Source: a virus | DNA: 20,658 nt | IMG/VR virus record: IMGVR_UViG_3300047560_001945 | Coordinates: 1 to 20,658 of that record | Direction: 5' to 3' (one strand) | Shown here: piece by piece, positions 15,052-19,623 of the stretch | Layout: every line of letters starts with the position of its first letter | Position numbering within the stretch: the stretch's first letter is position 1 | Made by a program: the position numbers and the translations under genes | The notes under the pieces: generated by a model | Told to the model about the DNA's origin: nothing | Database searches by the model: none | Seen by the model: the letters and a program-made list of their open reading frames with translations, nothing else

Positions 15052-15121
15052 GTTAACAGAGCGTTAACGTTCGTAACAAGAAAAGTTACAAAAAAATCGC
15101 CATTTTTACCCGAAAACGCCC

Positions 15122-15150
15122 TTGACAACTACCCCCAAACCCCTTACAGT
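15122..15150 (+). promoter_or_regulatory. Promoter P3 (CTTGACAA class)
   Basis: TTGACA 15122-15127, 17-bp spacer, TACAGT 15145-15150. CCCTTA (15141-15146) and a TAAGGG just downstream form an inverted repeat over the -10. The preceding 70 bases (15052-15121) hold GTTAAC-type repeats and A-runs and no gene. Start of transcription is about 15157, leaving an 80-base leader. Confidence 0.85.
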
Positions 15151-15184
15151 TGGTTTTAAGGGTGGTTCGAAAACCCCCACCCCC

Positions 15185-15226
15185 GCTATAGCTTATAGCT
15201 AAGTTATAGCTTCCCCTTATATAAGG
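15185..15226 (+). promoter_or_regulatory. Repeat and palindrome in the P3 leader
   Basis: Three copies of TATAGC (15187-15192, 15194-15199, 15205-15210) are followed by the 12-base palindrome CCTTATATAAGG (15215-15226). The palindrome contains most of the AAGGA Shine-Dalgarno (15223-15227) of the next gene, so it could hide the ribosome site or be a repressor site. Confidence 0.5.
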
Positions 15227-15236
15227 AACCGCTAAT

Positions 15237-15386
15237 ATGGATTTAACGTCGATTTTCCGTGATTTCCGCGCTCTTGAAACCGTAACAGAAAAGGTTACGT
15301 TCCTTAAGCAACTCGAAACTCTTGCGCTTCCCTACGATATCAATTACGAAGCGCTCATTTCCGCTTGGGAACGTATCGAAAATTGA
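15237..15386 (+). CDS. 49-residue mini-protein, unknown function
   Basis: ATG 15237 to TGA 15384-15386. Shine-Dalgarno AAGGA ends 9 bases upstream and promoter P3 is about 115 bases upstream. The sequence (LTSIFRDFRALETVTEKVTF, then LPYDINYEALISAWERIEN) is soluble and helical, with Glu/Asp/Lys balance and no Cys. I do not recognise a family. The codon usage and GC-rich third positions match the downstream histone-like gene, supporting real coding. Confidence 0.65.
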   Translation: MDLTSIFRDFRALETVTEKVTFLKQLETLALPYDINYEALISAWERIEN

Positions 15387-15406
15387 TACAAAAATAATTC
15401 CAAAAA

Positions 15407-15450
15407 ACCACGGTTTGGGCCTTGACAACTAGCCCCTACCGTGGTACAAT
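15407..15450 (+). promoter_or_regulatory. Promoter P4 inside an extended dyad
   Basis: TTGACA 15422-15427, 17-bp spacer, TACAAT 15445-15450. Perfect inverted arms ACCACGGT (15407-15414) and ACCGTGGT (15438-15445), plus inner GGGC (15417-15420) and GCCC (15432-15435), make a 39-bp dyad whose centre is the -35 hexamer. It may be a repressor operator; read as RNA it would be a hairpin only in transcripts from upstream. Confidence 0.85.
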
Positions 15451-15482
15451 TAAAAAGTAGGGTAAAGTCAAGGAGTTAGCTA

Positions 15483-15581
15483 ATGTCCGCCGAGTTCATC
15501 ATTTTCGCGCCGTTCCTCTCAATCGTCGCGCTTATGCTAGTCGCTTTCGGATACGCTCACTATCTTGATAATCGCCCTTGA
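15483..15581 (+). CDS. 32-residue membrane mini-protein
   Basis: ATG 15483 with an excellent AAGGAG at 15470-15475 (7-base gap), directly under promoter P4. The product is essentially one transmembrane helix (FIIFAPFLSIVALMLVAFGY) followed by HYLDNRP. Stop TGA 15579-15581 is embedded in the -35 of the next promoter. The predicted topology is single-pass inner membrane. Host-takeover or early membrane functions are typical of such phage peptides, but none is shown here. Strong expression signals make it more than a chance frame. Confidence 0.7.
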   Translation: MSAEFIIFAPFLSIVALMLVAFGYAHYLDNRP

Positions 15582-15606
15582 CAATCACGATAGCACCAGC
15601 TATCAT
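15578..15606 (+). promoter_or_regulatory. Promoter P5 (CTTGACAA class)
   Basis: TTGACA 15578-15583, 17-bp spacer, TATCAT 15601-15606. GATAGC (15589-15594) and GCTATC (15599-15604) are a perfect inverted repeat overlapping the -10. The -35 contains the stop codon of the upstream mini-protein. Confidence 0.85.
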
Positions 15607-15635
15607 TCATTATGTAACCACTTGGAGACCTGTAT

Positions 15636-16196
15636 ATGAAAGCCCAGTTCGTAATTGACCTCTTGAAGTCCAACGCTAACCGTTTCACCCCCGAGCAGCT
15701 CGAAACGGCGACTGGTTCGCCCCGTCGTGCGCGTCGTGCTCTGTTCCTTGCTCGTAAGGAAGGTGTGAAGCTCGAAGCTATCCGCGACTCCGGTCGTGCG
15801 GTTACTGCGTATGTCTGCACCGACACTGCGCTTCCCACGATTGCTGCGAAGCCTGCTAAGGCGGCGAAAGCTGTTTCTGCTAAGGCTGCTGCGAAAGCGA
15901 AGACGAGTCCTGCGAAGACGATTTCCAAGGAAGTCGCTGCCGTAGTCGCAAAGAACAAGGCTCCGTCGAAGAAAGTCGACGAAGCTGTCAAGGCGAAGAA
16001 CCTCGCTACGATGAAAGCTGTTTCTGCAAAGCAGAAGCTGCATCCTGTCACTAAGCGCCCGCTCACCGACGAGCAGGACGCTGTGCTCAAGGAGTTCGCT
16101 CAGATGGAACGTGACGCGGAAGCTGAACGTGAAGATCGTGAATTTGCCCGCGCTTCTGTGCGCGAGTATCTGACGAAGGAAGCCTACGTCGAATAA
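15636..16196 (+). CDS. Histone H1-like Ala/Lys-rich DNA-binding protein
   Basis: 186 residues; TTGGAG about 9 bases before ATG. Residues 1-65 (LLKSNANRFTPEQLETATGS, RRARRALFLARKEG, IRDSGRAVTAYVC) look like a compact winged-helix domain. Residues about 66-135 are a low-complexity Ala/Lys/Pro stretch (KPAKAAKAVSAKAAAKAKTS, KAPSKKVDEAVKAK) like the tail of histone H1 or bacterial AlgP/HctB-type proteins. Residues 136-186 are an acidic/charged helix ending YLTKEAYVE. This three-part arrangement suggests binding and compaction of DNA, or silencing of host genes. The Lys/Ala repeats make the reverse strand open too, giving long mirror frames that are not genes. Under promoter P5. The exact role is inferred. 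Confidence 0.75.
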   Translation: MKAQFVIDLLKSNANRFTPEQLETATGSPRRARRALFLARKEGVKLEAIRDSGRAVTAYVCTDTALPTIAAKPAKAAKAVSAKAAAKAKTSPAKTISKEVAAVVAKNKAPSKKVDEAVKAKNLATMKAVSAKQKLHPVTKRPLTDEQDAVLKEFAQMERDAEAEREDREFARASVREYLTKEAYVE

Positions 16197-16210
16197 GCTC
16201 CATCGTTTGG

Positions 16211-16301
16211 CAGAGTCCGGACTCTGTCTCTCGAGAATACACCTCGGCCCTCCGCTATCGGGGAACGTCAAAGAGGTGGGGTAAAAGTCCTCAGATAGTG
16301 G
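16211..16301 (+). ncRNA. Structured 3' region, palindrome and possible pseudoknot
   Basis: No gene in 16197-16314. A 16-base perfect palindrome (16211-16226, CAGAGTCCGGACTCTG) is followed by two interleaved complementary pairs: CACCTC (16240-16245) with GAGGTG (16273-16278), and CCGCTATC (16252-16259) with GATAGTGG (16294-16301, one G-U). The order a-b-a'-b' would be an H-type pseudoknot if both helices form together. It could be the 3' end of the histone-like mRNA, a small RNA, or chance. Confidence 0.4.
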
Positions 16302-16314
16302 CTTGATTTACCAG

Positions 16315-16355
16315 TACCACAGGCCCTTGACAATCGAGTCTGCCTGTGGTATCAT
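16315..16355 (+). promoter_or_regulatory. Promoter P6 inside a perfect 10-bp dyad
   Basis: TTGACA 16327-16332, 17-bp spacer, TATCAT 16350-16355. TACCACAGGC (16315-16324) and GCCTGTGGTA (16342-16351) are perfectly complementary and flank the -35, the right arm overlapping the -10. This is similar in geometry to P4 but different in sequence. Confidence 0.87.
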
Positions 16356-16381
16356 TAAGTCAAGATGAAGGGAAGTTCGTG

Positions 16382-17023
16382 ATGATTAAGTTGTCCAAGG
16401 CTTCTAAGATGCCTGCTAAATCCTGGTCACTCCAGGCGCGCAAAACCTGCCCAGGATCCATTGATCCTAATACGAAGCAGCCTGTCGCGGTCTGTGCCGG
16501 ATGCTATGCTGCCGAGGGTTTCTATATGATGCCCGACGCGATTAAAGTCCGTGAGCATAACCGTGAGGATTGGAAGCGCGCAGAGTGGGTGGATGATATG
16601 GTCGCTGAGTTGAAGCGACAGAAGTTCTTCCGCTGGTTCGACTCGGGTGATGTATATCATCCGGCTCTTGCCTTCAAGATTTTCCTCGTGATGCAGAAGA
16701 CGCCTCACGTTCGCCATTGGCTTCCTACGAAGTCATACAAGGTAGCTCGTATCCGCCCGATCCTCGAGCGTATGAAGCTGCTGGAAAACGTTGCTGTTCG
16801 CTTTTCGTCAGACTCTATGACTGGCGAGTTCGACGCCGATCATGGTTCGACTGTGATTCCGTTCGCTGATAGCGAAACGTCTGCGAACAAGGTGTGCGAT
16901 GCGTATGAGCGCTCAGGTAAGTGTGGCGATTGTCGCGCCTGCTGGAGCAAGGAAGTCAGCGTCGTGGCGTATCCCGCTCACGGTCGTCGTATGGGCAAAA
17001 TCGTGAAGGAACTCGCTGCGTGA
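16382..17023 (+). CDS. Gp88-family (Gene product 88) Cys-rich phage protein
   Basis: 213 residues from ATG 16382; AAGGGAAG lies about 9 bases upstream, whereas GTG 16346 lies before the transcription start of P6. The N-terminus KMPAKSWSLQARKTCPGSID, AVCAGCYAAEGFY and VREHNREDW fit the phage family named after mycobacteriophage gp88. Conserved Cys are at TCPGS, CAGC and in KCGDCRACW near the C-terminus (three Cys in CGDCRAC), suggesting a metal or iron-sulfur centre. KFFRWFDSGDVYH and LPTKSYKV are also family-like. Its biochemical role is unknown. It overlaps the next gene by GTGA. Confidence 0.82.
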   Translation: MIKLSKASKMPAKSWSLQARKTCPGSIDPNTKQPVAVCAGCYAAEGFYMMPDAIKVREHNREDWKRAEWVDDMVAELKRQKFFRWFDSGDVYHPALAFKIFLVMQKTPHVRHWLPTKSYKVARIRPILERMKLLENVAVRFSSDSMTGEFDADHGSTVIPFADSETSANKVCDAYERSGKCGDCRACWSKEVSVVAYPAHGRRMGKIVKELAA

Positions 17024-17238
17024 AATATATAGCCAAGCCGTATATGAACAAGAATACGGGAATGAAAGAATTCGATGACATCAAGGATGCCGTGCTATAC
17101 CTAGAGGAATTCACGGGATACAAGATGGACTTCGTCAAGGATCGAAAGACAAAGGAAAAGACTTATGACTGGGAACTCGTCGGTAAGCTCATCCGCGTCA
17201 AAACGGAATCCGATGGCACGCGAAGTGCGTCAGTCTAA
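17020..17238 (+). CDS. 72-residue hypothetical protein
   Basis: GTG 17020 overlaps the upstream stop (GTGA), with AAGGA about 9 bases before it. ATG 17044 is an alternative. The product is a small soluble basic/acidic mix (KEFDDIKDAVLYLEEFTGYK, KDRKTKEKTYDWELVGKLIR) of probable alpha+beta fold. I do not recognise a family. Coupled expression with the Gp88-like gene is the only functional clue. Confidence 0.65.
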   Translation: MKYIAKPYMNKNTGMKEFDDIKDAVLYLEEFTGYKMDFVKDRKTKEKTYDWELVGKLIRVKTESDGTRSASV

Positions 17239-17245
17239 GTTTCGT

Positions 17246-17268
17246 TTGCGCGTGATTCGCTCGCGCAA
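17246..17268 (+). terminator. Hairpin upstream of tRNA-Arg
   Basis: TTGCGCG (17246-17252) pairs with CGCGCAA (17262-17268) across a 9-base loop. No T-run follows, so it may be a weak terminator or a processing hairpin before the tRNA. Confidence 0.4.
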
Positions 17269-17284
17269 GCTATATAAACGCAAG

Positions 17285-17361
17285 GGTCGCGTAGCTCAGC
17301 TGGATAGAGCATCAGACTTCTAATCTGAGGGTCGATGGTTCGAATCCATCCGCGATCGCCA
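17285..17361 (+). tRNA. tRNA-Arg(TCT)
   Basis: 77 bases with CCA. Acceptor GGTCGCG/CGCGATC, anticodon stem TCAGA/TCTGA with loop CTTCTAA (TCT, reads AGA/AGG), T-arm GATGG-TTCGAAT-CCATC. It reads codons that are rare in many GC-rich hosts. Confidence 0.96.
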
Positions 17362-17374
17362 ATAGGAGAGTAAC

Positions 17375-17665
17375 ATGAAAGTCGTAGCATTAGCCACTGT
17401 TGCCATGATTGCATTGACTTCCGCTGCAGAAGCGCAGCATCGTCGTGATCAACGTCATGGTTATCGTGCGCCCGCTCAGCGACATTATGTTGCTCCGCGC
17501 CCAAGGAATAACTGGGTGCCATACGCAGCAGGTGCGCTCGCCCTTGGCGCTGGCGCATACTACTACTATCCTCGCCCCACGGCATACTGTTGGGATGAGC
17601 CAGTTTACGAATACGATAGATACGGTCGCCGTTATATCGTGGAATATGAAAGACTCTGTCGATGA
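17375..17665 (+). CDS. Small exported Tyr/Arg-rich protein
   Basis: 96 residues; AGGAG (17364-17368) 6 bases before ATG 17375. The signal peptide is MKVVALATVAMIALTSAAEA, cleaved about A20. The mature part is basic (QHRRDQRHGYRAPAQRHYV), has a short Gly/Ala stretch (AAGALALGAGAYYYYPRP) and ends CWDEPVYEYDRYGRRYIVEYERLCR in pieces, with two Cys that may form a disulfide. The C-terminal motif ERLCR recurs as ERVCR in the lipoprotein at 18270. Resembles small periplasmic proteins of rhizobia. An envelope function is likely but unknown. Confidence 0.75.
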   Translation: MKVVALATVAMIALTSAAEAQHRRDQRHGYRAPAQRHYVAPRPRNNWVPYAAGALALGAGAYYYYPRPTAYCWDEPVYEYDRYGRRYIVEYERLCR

Positions 17666-17670
17666 GTCAC

Positions 17671-17699
17671 TTGACAATGGAGTATGGTTGTGTTATATT
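17671..17699 (+). promoter_or_regulatory. Promoter P7 (CTTGACAA class, twin of P8)
   Basis: TTGACA 17671-17676, 17-bp spacer, TATATT 17694-17699. The spacer carries GGAG (17679-17682) placed 7 bases before a GTG start, so promoter and ribosome site overlap. Nearly the same sequence recurs at P8, 150 bases on. Confidence 0.8.
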
Positions 17700-17824
17700 A
17701 TGATTTCTACTTCGATGGTGGACGGGAAGCTCGTTTCTGTGGCGTTTCTTTAGAAGAAGCCCTAAAGCACTTCCGCGATCACTTTCCGTATGAACCTGAG
17801 CGCATAGAACGAGTTGTGCCTTGA
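17690..17824 (+). CDS. 44-residue mini-protein A of a twin pair
   Basis: GTG 17690 (GGAG 7 bases before; ATG 17684 is an in-frame alternative) to TGA 17822-17824. The product reads LYYDFYFDGGREARFCGVSL then EEALKHFRDHFPYEP, a plausible soluble alpha/beta peptide. The start codon lies in the P7 -10 region, so a P7 transcript would not include it and translation would need upstream read-through. The stop is inside the P8 -35. It has the same 5' signals as the next mini-gene, and F..GV...EEA is shared, so the two are probable diverged duplicates. Confidence 0.5.
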   Translation: MLYYDFYFDGGREARFCGVSLEEALKHFRDHFPYEPERIERVVP

Positions 17825-17849
17825 CAATGGAGAATAGGTGTGTTACTAT
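17821..17849 (+). promoter_or_regulatory. Promoter P8 (CTTGACAA class, twin of P7)
   Basis: TTGACA 17821-17826, 17-bp spacer, TACTAT 17844-17849. GGAG at 17829-17832 lies in the spacer, 7 bases before GTG 17840. The predicted transcript start falls at about 17855-17857, on the in-frame GTG 17855. Confidence 0.82.
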
Positions 17850-17992
17850 ATACTGTGATCGCCTTCTGGTGGGACTCGTGGGAGTTCGTAGGCGTATATC
17901 GCACTCGTGAAGCAGCTGAAGCTGCTGGCGTGGCTTATGTTGGGCGCTCCGATTGGGGCTTTGATATTCATGAAGCGGAGTTGGGTGAATGA
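17840..17992 (+). CDS. 50-residue mini-protein B of a twin pair
   Basis: GTG 17840 with GGAG 7 bases before, or GTG 17855 (45 residues) as a leaderless start from P8. It ends at TGA 17990-17992 in an ATGA overlap with the next gene, which supports a real reading frame. The product (FWWDSWEFVGVYRTREAAEA, then VGRSDWGFDIHEAEL) is Trp-rich and acidic with one helix, EAAEAAG. I do not recognise a family. Confidence 0.6.
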   Translation: MLLYTVIAFWWDSWEFVGVYRTREAAEAAGVAYVGRSDWGFDIHEAELGE

Positions 17993-18273
17993 CGAAGATC
18001 GTATATAATGCTTGCTTCGGTGGCTTTGGTCTTTCTGATAAGGCTGTAGAGCGATATCGCGAACTTACTGGTCAAGTAGCTGATCGTTGGAATATCAATC
18101 GCGCTGATCCCGCTCTCGCGCAAGTCGTAGAAGAACTTGGTGACGAAGCAAACACAAGATTTTCCGATCTACAGATCGCTGATGTCCCTGCGGGGACTAA
18201 ATACCGTATCGACGAATATGACGGAAACGAATCCGTTATGACAATCGACGATTATGAATGGAGTATCGCATGA
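17989..18273 (+). CDS. Conserved phage hypothetical protein (KIVYNxCFGGFGLS type)
   Basis: 94 residues starting in an ATGA overlap. The N-terminus KIVYNACFGGFGLSDKAVERY, then INRADPALAQVVEELGDEAN and LQIADVPAGTKYRIDEYDG, is a pattern I know from many tailed phages and some prophages, always annotated as hypothetical. No transmembrane segment is present. The fold is probably small alpha/beta. It is translationally coupled to the next lipoprotein gene by ATGA. Confidence 0.85.
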   Translation: MTKIVYNACFGGFGLSDKAVERYRELTGQVADRWNINRADPALAQVVEELGDEANTRFSDLQIADVPAGTKYRIDEYDGNESVMTIDDYEWSIA

Positions 18274-18533
18274 AACGAATTATGGCAGTCTCACTTATCG
18301 CACTAGGTCTTGCTGGTTGCACAGCAAGAGAGCAGCAGCTTCTAGCTGCAGGCGCAGTCGGCGCAGTTGCTGGTGCAGTGGTTGCTAATGAAGTTTCGCA
18401 GCCGCGTCCAGTATATGTTGAACAACGCCCTGTTGTTTATCAGGAACGCTATGTCGTTCCGCGCCGCCCTCAGTGCTATATCGTTGAACGTCGTACTCAC
18501 TACGGCATTGAACGAGAACGAGTCTGCCGTTAA
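18270..18533 (+). CDS. Small lipoprotein
   Basis: 87 residues from ATG 18270 (GGAG at 18260-18263, ATGA overlap; the frame is open to ATG 18258). Lipobox LAGC with acylated Cys17 (MKRIMAVSLIALGLAGC). The mature part has a Gly/Ala zipper-like stretch (LLAAGAVGAVAGAVVANEV), Pro/Arg/Val-Tyr repeats (RPVYVEQRPVVYQERYVVPR) and a C-terminus QCYIVERRTHYGIERERVCR with two Cys. The ending echoes the exported protein at 17375. Probably anchored to the outer or inner membrane. Function unknown. Confidence 0.78.
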   Translation: MKRIMAVSLIALGLAGCTAREQQLLAAGAVGAVAGAVVANEVSQPRPVYVEQRPVVYQERYVVPRRPQCYIVERRTHYGIERERVCR

Positions 18534-18610
18534 GGACTCTTAGCTCAGTTGGTTAGAGCAGCGGTCTTTTAAACCGAAGGTGCTGGGTTCGAGTCCCAGA
18601 GAGTTCACCA
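18534..18610 (+). tRNA. tRNA-Lys(TTT)
   Basis: 77 bases with CCA. Acceptor GGACTCT/AGAGTTC (one G-U), anticodon loop CTTTTAA (TTT) on a CGGT/ACCG stem, T-arm CTGGG-TTCGAGT-CCCAG. Begins one base after the lipoprotein stop. Confidence 0.95.
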
Positions 18611-18615
18611 ATTCA

Positions 18616-18689
18616 CCTCCGATAGCTCAAAGGTAGAGCACACGACTGATAATCGTGCGACCATGGATCGATACCATGTCGGAGGACCA
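18616..18689 (+). tRNA. tRNA-Ile(GAT)
   Basis: 74 bases with CCA. Acceptor CCTCCGA/TCGGAGG, anticodon stem CACGA/TCGTG with loop CTGATAA (GAT), T-stem CATGG/CCATG. The T-loop reads ATCGATA instead of TTCGAAT, which is unusual. Confidence 0.88.
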
Positions 18690-18690
18690 T

Positions 18691-18768
18691 CCCGTGTTAG
18701 TGTAGCGATCCAACATACCCGCCTTTCAAGCGTGGAGATCATGGGTTTGAATCCCATACACGGGACCA
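18691..18768 (+). tRNA. tRNA-Glu(TTC)
   Basis: 78 bases with CCA. Acceptor CCCGTGT/ACACGGG, D-stem GTGT/ACAT, anticodon loop CTTTCAA (TTC) on a CCCGC/GCGTG stem with one C-U mismatch, T-arm ATGGG-TTTGAAT-CCCAT. Confidence 0.85.
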
Positions 18769-18773
18769 ATTCT

Positions 18774-18847
18774 GCCGCATTCGTCTATCGGGAGGACAGG
18801 AGGTTCTCAGCCTAAAGAGAGCGGTTCGACTCCGCTATGCGGTACCA
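18774..18847 (+). tRNA. tRNA-Glu(CTC)-like with weak anticodon stem
   Basis: 74 bases with CCA. Acceptor GCCGCAT/ATGCGGT (terminal G-U), D-arm with GTC/GAC and the Glu-like TTCGTCTA start, T-arm AGCGG-TTCGACT-CCGCT. Aligning with E. coli tRNA-Glu puts CTC in loop TTCTCAG, but only 3 bp (AGG/CCT) of the anticodon stem pair. It may be degenerating or of different identity. Confidence 0.75.
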
Positions 18848-18857
18848 ATTATGTGAC

Positions 18858-18886
18858 TTGACAATTGAAGGAAACCATGGTATGAT
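18858..18886 (+). promoter_or_regulatory. Promoter P9 (CTTGACAA class)
   Basis: TTGACA 18858-18863, 17-bp spacer, TATGAT 18881-18886. The spacer holds GAAGGA (a possible Shine-Dalgarno for ATG 18882) and the palindrome ACCATGGT (18875-18882) touching the -10. Confidence 0.83.
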
Positions 18887-19106
18887 AAGTAAAGTGAAAG
18901 AGTTTGCTCACAAGGCTGAGCCATTCGTTCTTATCGTCGCTTCGTTCGCGTCTGTAGAAGTGCTTCACACTATCTACACGGCATTGTGGACTACGAATAA
19001 GATGGATGTGCTGGCTACTGCGGCTCTGTTCATCAGTGCAATCTTGTCTTGGTGGTTCGACTACTTCGACAAGAAAAAAGTGGAAAAGTTGCTTGACAAC
19101 TTCTAA
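18882..19106 (+). CDS. Small two-helix membrane protein
   Basis: 74 residues from ATG 18882, or 70 from GTG 18894. ATG 18882 has AAGGA 9 bases before it but sits inside the P9 -10, so it needs read-through from the tRNAs; GTG 18894 lies at the predicted P9 start and would be leaderless. Two hydrophobic segments are clear: FVLIVASFASVEVLHTIYTA and VLATAALFISAILSWWF, followed by a basic tail (DKKKVEKLLDNF). The predicted product is an inner-membrane hairpin of unknown function. The last codons contain the -35 of promoter P10. Confidence 0.7.
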   Translation: MISKVKEFAHKAEPFVLIVASFASVEVLHTIYTALWTTNKMDVLATAALFISAILSWWFDYFDKKKVEKLLDNF

Positions 19107-19121
19107 TAAACCTAATATGAT
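19093..19121 (+). promoter_or_regulatory. Promoter P10 ahead of a gene-free stretch
   Basis: TTGACA 19093-19098, 17-bp spacer, TATGAT 19116-19121. AAGTTG (19086-19091) and CAACTT (19097-19102) flank and overlap the -35. No gene follows, so its product is probably the RNA at 19128 onward and the tRNA-Pro. Confidence 0.8.
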
Positions 19122-19127
19122 AGCTAA

Positions 19128-19494
19128 ATACGGTACTTGCTGTTTGAAAATTGAATCTGGTAGGAAACAACGAAAGTTGTTTCTTCATGGATGTTTCAGT
19201 GCGCCCTTGTGACGCACCTGCTCGGAAGCTATTGCAGCCTGAACCGAGTGGGAAAAATCTGGAACATCTTTGTAGAAACAACTTGTTTGGTGTGGTGTTA
19301 TGGAAAATTCCAGTGTTCCTGGACAGCGCACAGTCAATGGGTCCCTCTGTCCTGCAGGCACGGCCAATACTGAGTTGCAACTGAAATAGGAGTCATGACC
19401 TGAAATAAGGTTGCAGAGTAAAGCGAACGGTATGTCAGTCTATGCATATCCATAACATGACATCACTCCAAACAAGTTTTCTACGTTATGAAAT
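19128..19494 (+). ncRNA. Candidate structured non-coding RNA
   Basis: No frame here looks coding; short frames on both strands overlap each other. Hairpins seen: GAAACAAC/GTTGTTTC with a GAAA loop (19164-19183); CAG-TGCG/CGCAC-CTG with one bulge (19197-19220); CTCGG/CCGAG with inner GCT/AGC (19221-19248); GGAACA (19261-19266) with TGTTCC (19314-19319); GGACAG (19321-19326) with CTGTCC (19347-19352). The 8-mer GAAACAAC recurs at 19275-19282, giving GTTGTTTC two possible partners. It starts just downstream of promoter P10. No match to tmRNA, RNase P or 6S was recognised. The 5' end is predicted from the promoter; the 3' limit is a guess. Confidence 0.55.
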
Positions 19495-19526
19495 GACTAT
19501 GAGCATTTGCTAATGTTAGTCGTTTT
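19495..19526 (+). terminator. Weak hairpin with T-tract before tRNA-Pro
   Basis: GACTA (19495-19499) pairs with TAGTC (19517-19521), with inner CATT (19504-19507) and AATG (19512-19515), followed by GTTTT. It may end or process the P10 RNA. Confidence 0.35.
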
Positions 19527-19535
19527 ATAACACAC

Positions 19536-19612
<77 letters not shown>

Positions 19613-19623
19613 TTTAGGTAGCT

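Noticed and set aside
13599-15237. RiPP precursor peptide near the radical SAM gene
   Set aside because: No small Cys- or Gly-rich frame with a leader was found between the radical SAM gene and the terminator or just after it.
15560-16271. Long reverse-strand frames of 176 and 222 residues
   Set aside because: They are mirror images of the Ala/Lys-repeat coding on the + strand, Ser/Phe/Leu- or Arg-rich, without ribosome sites.
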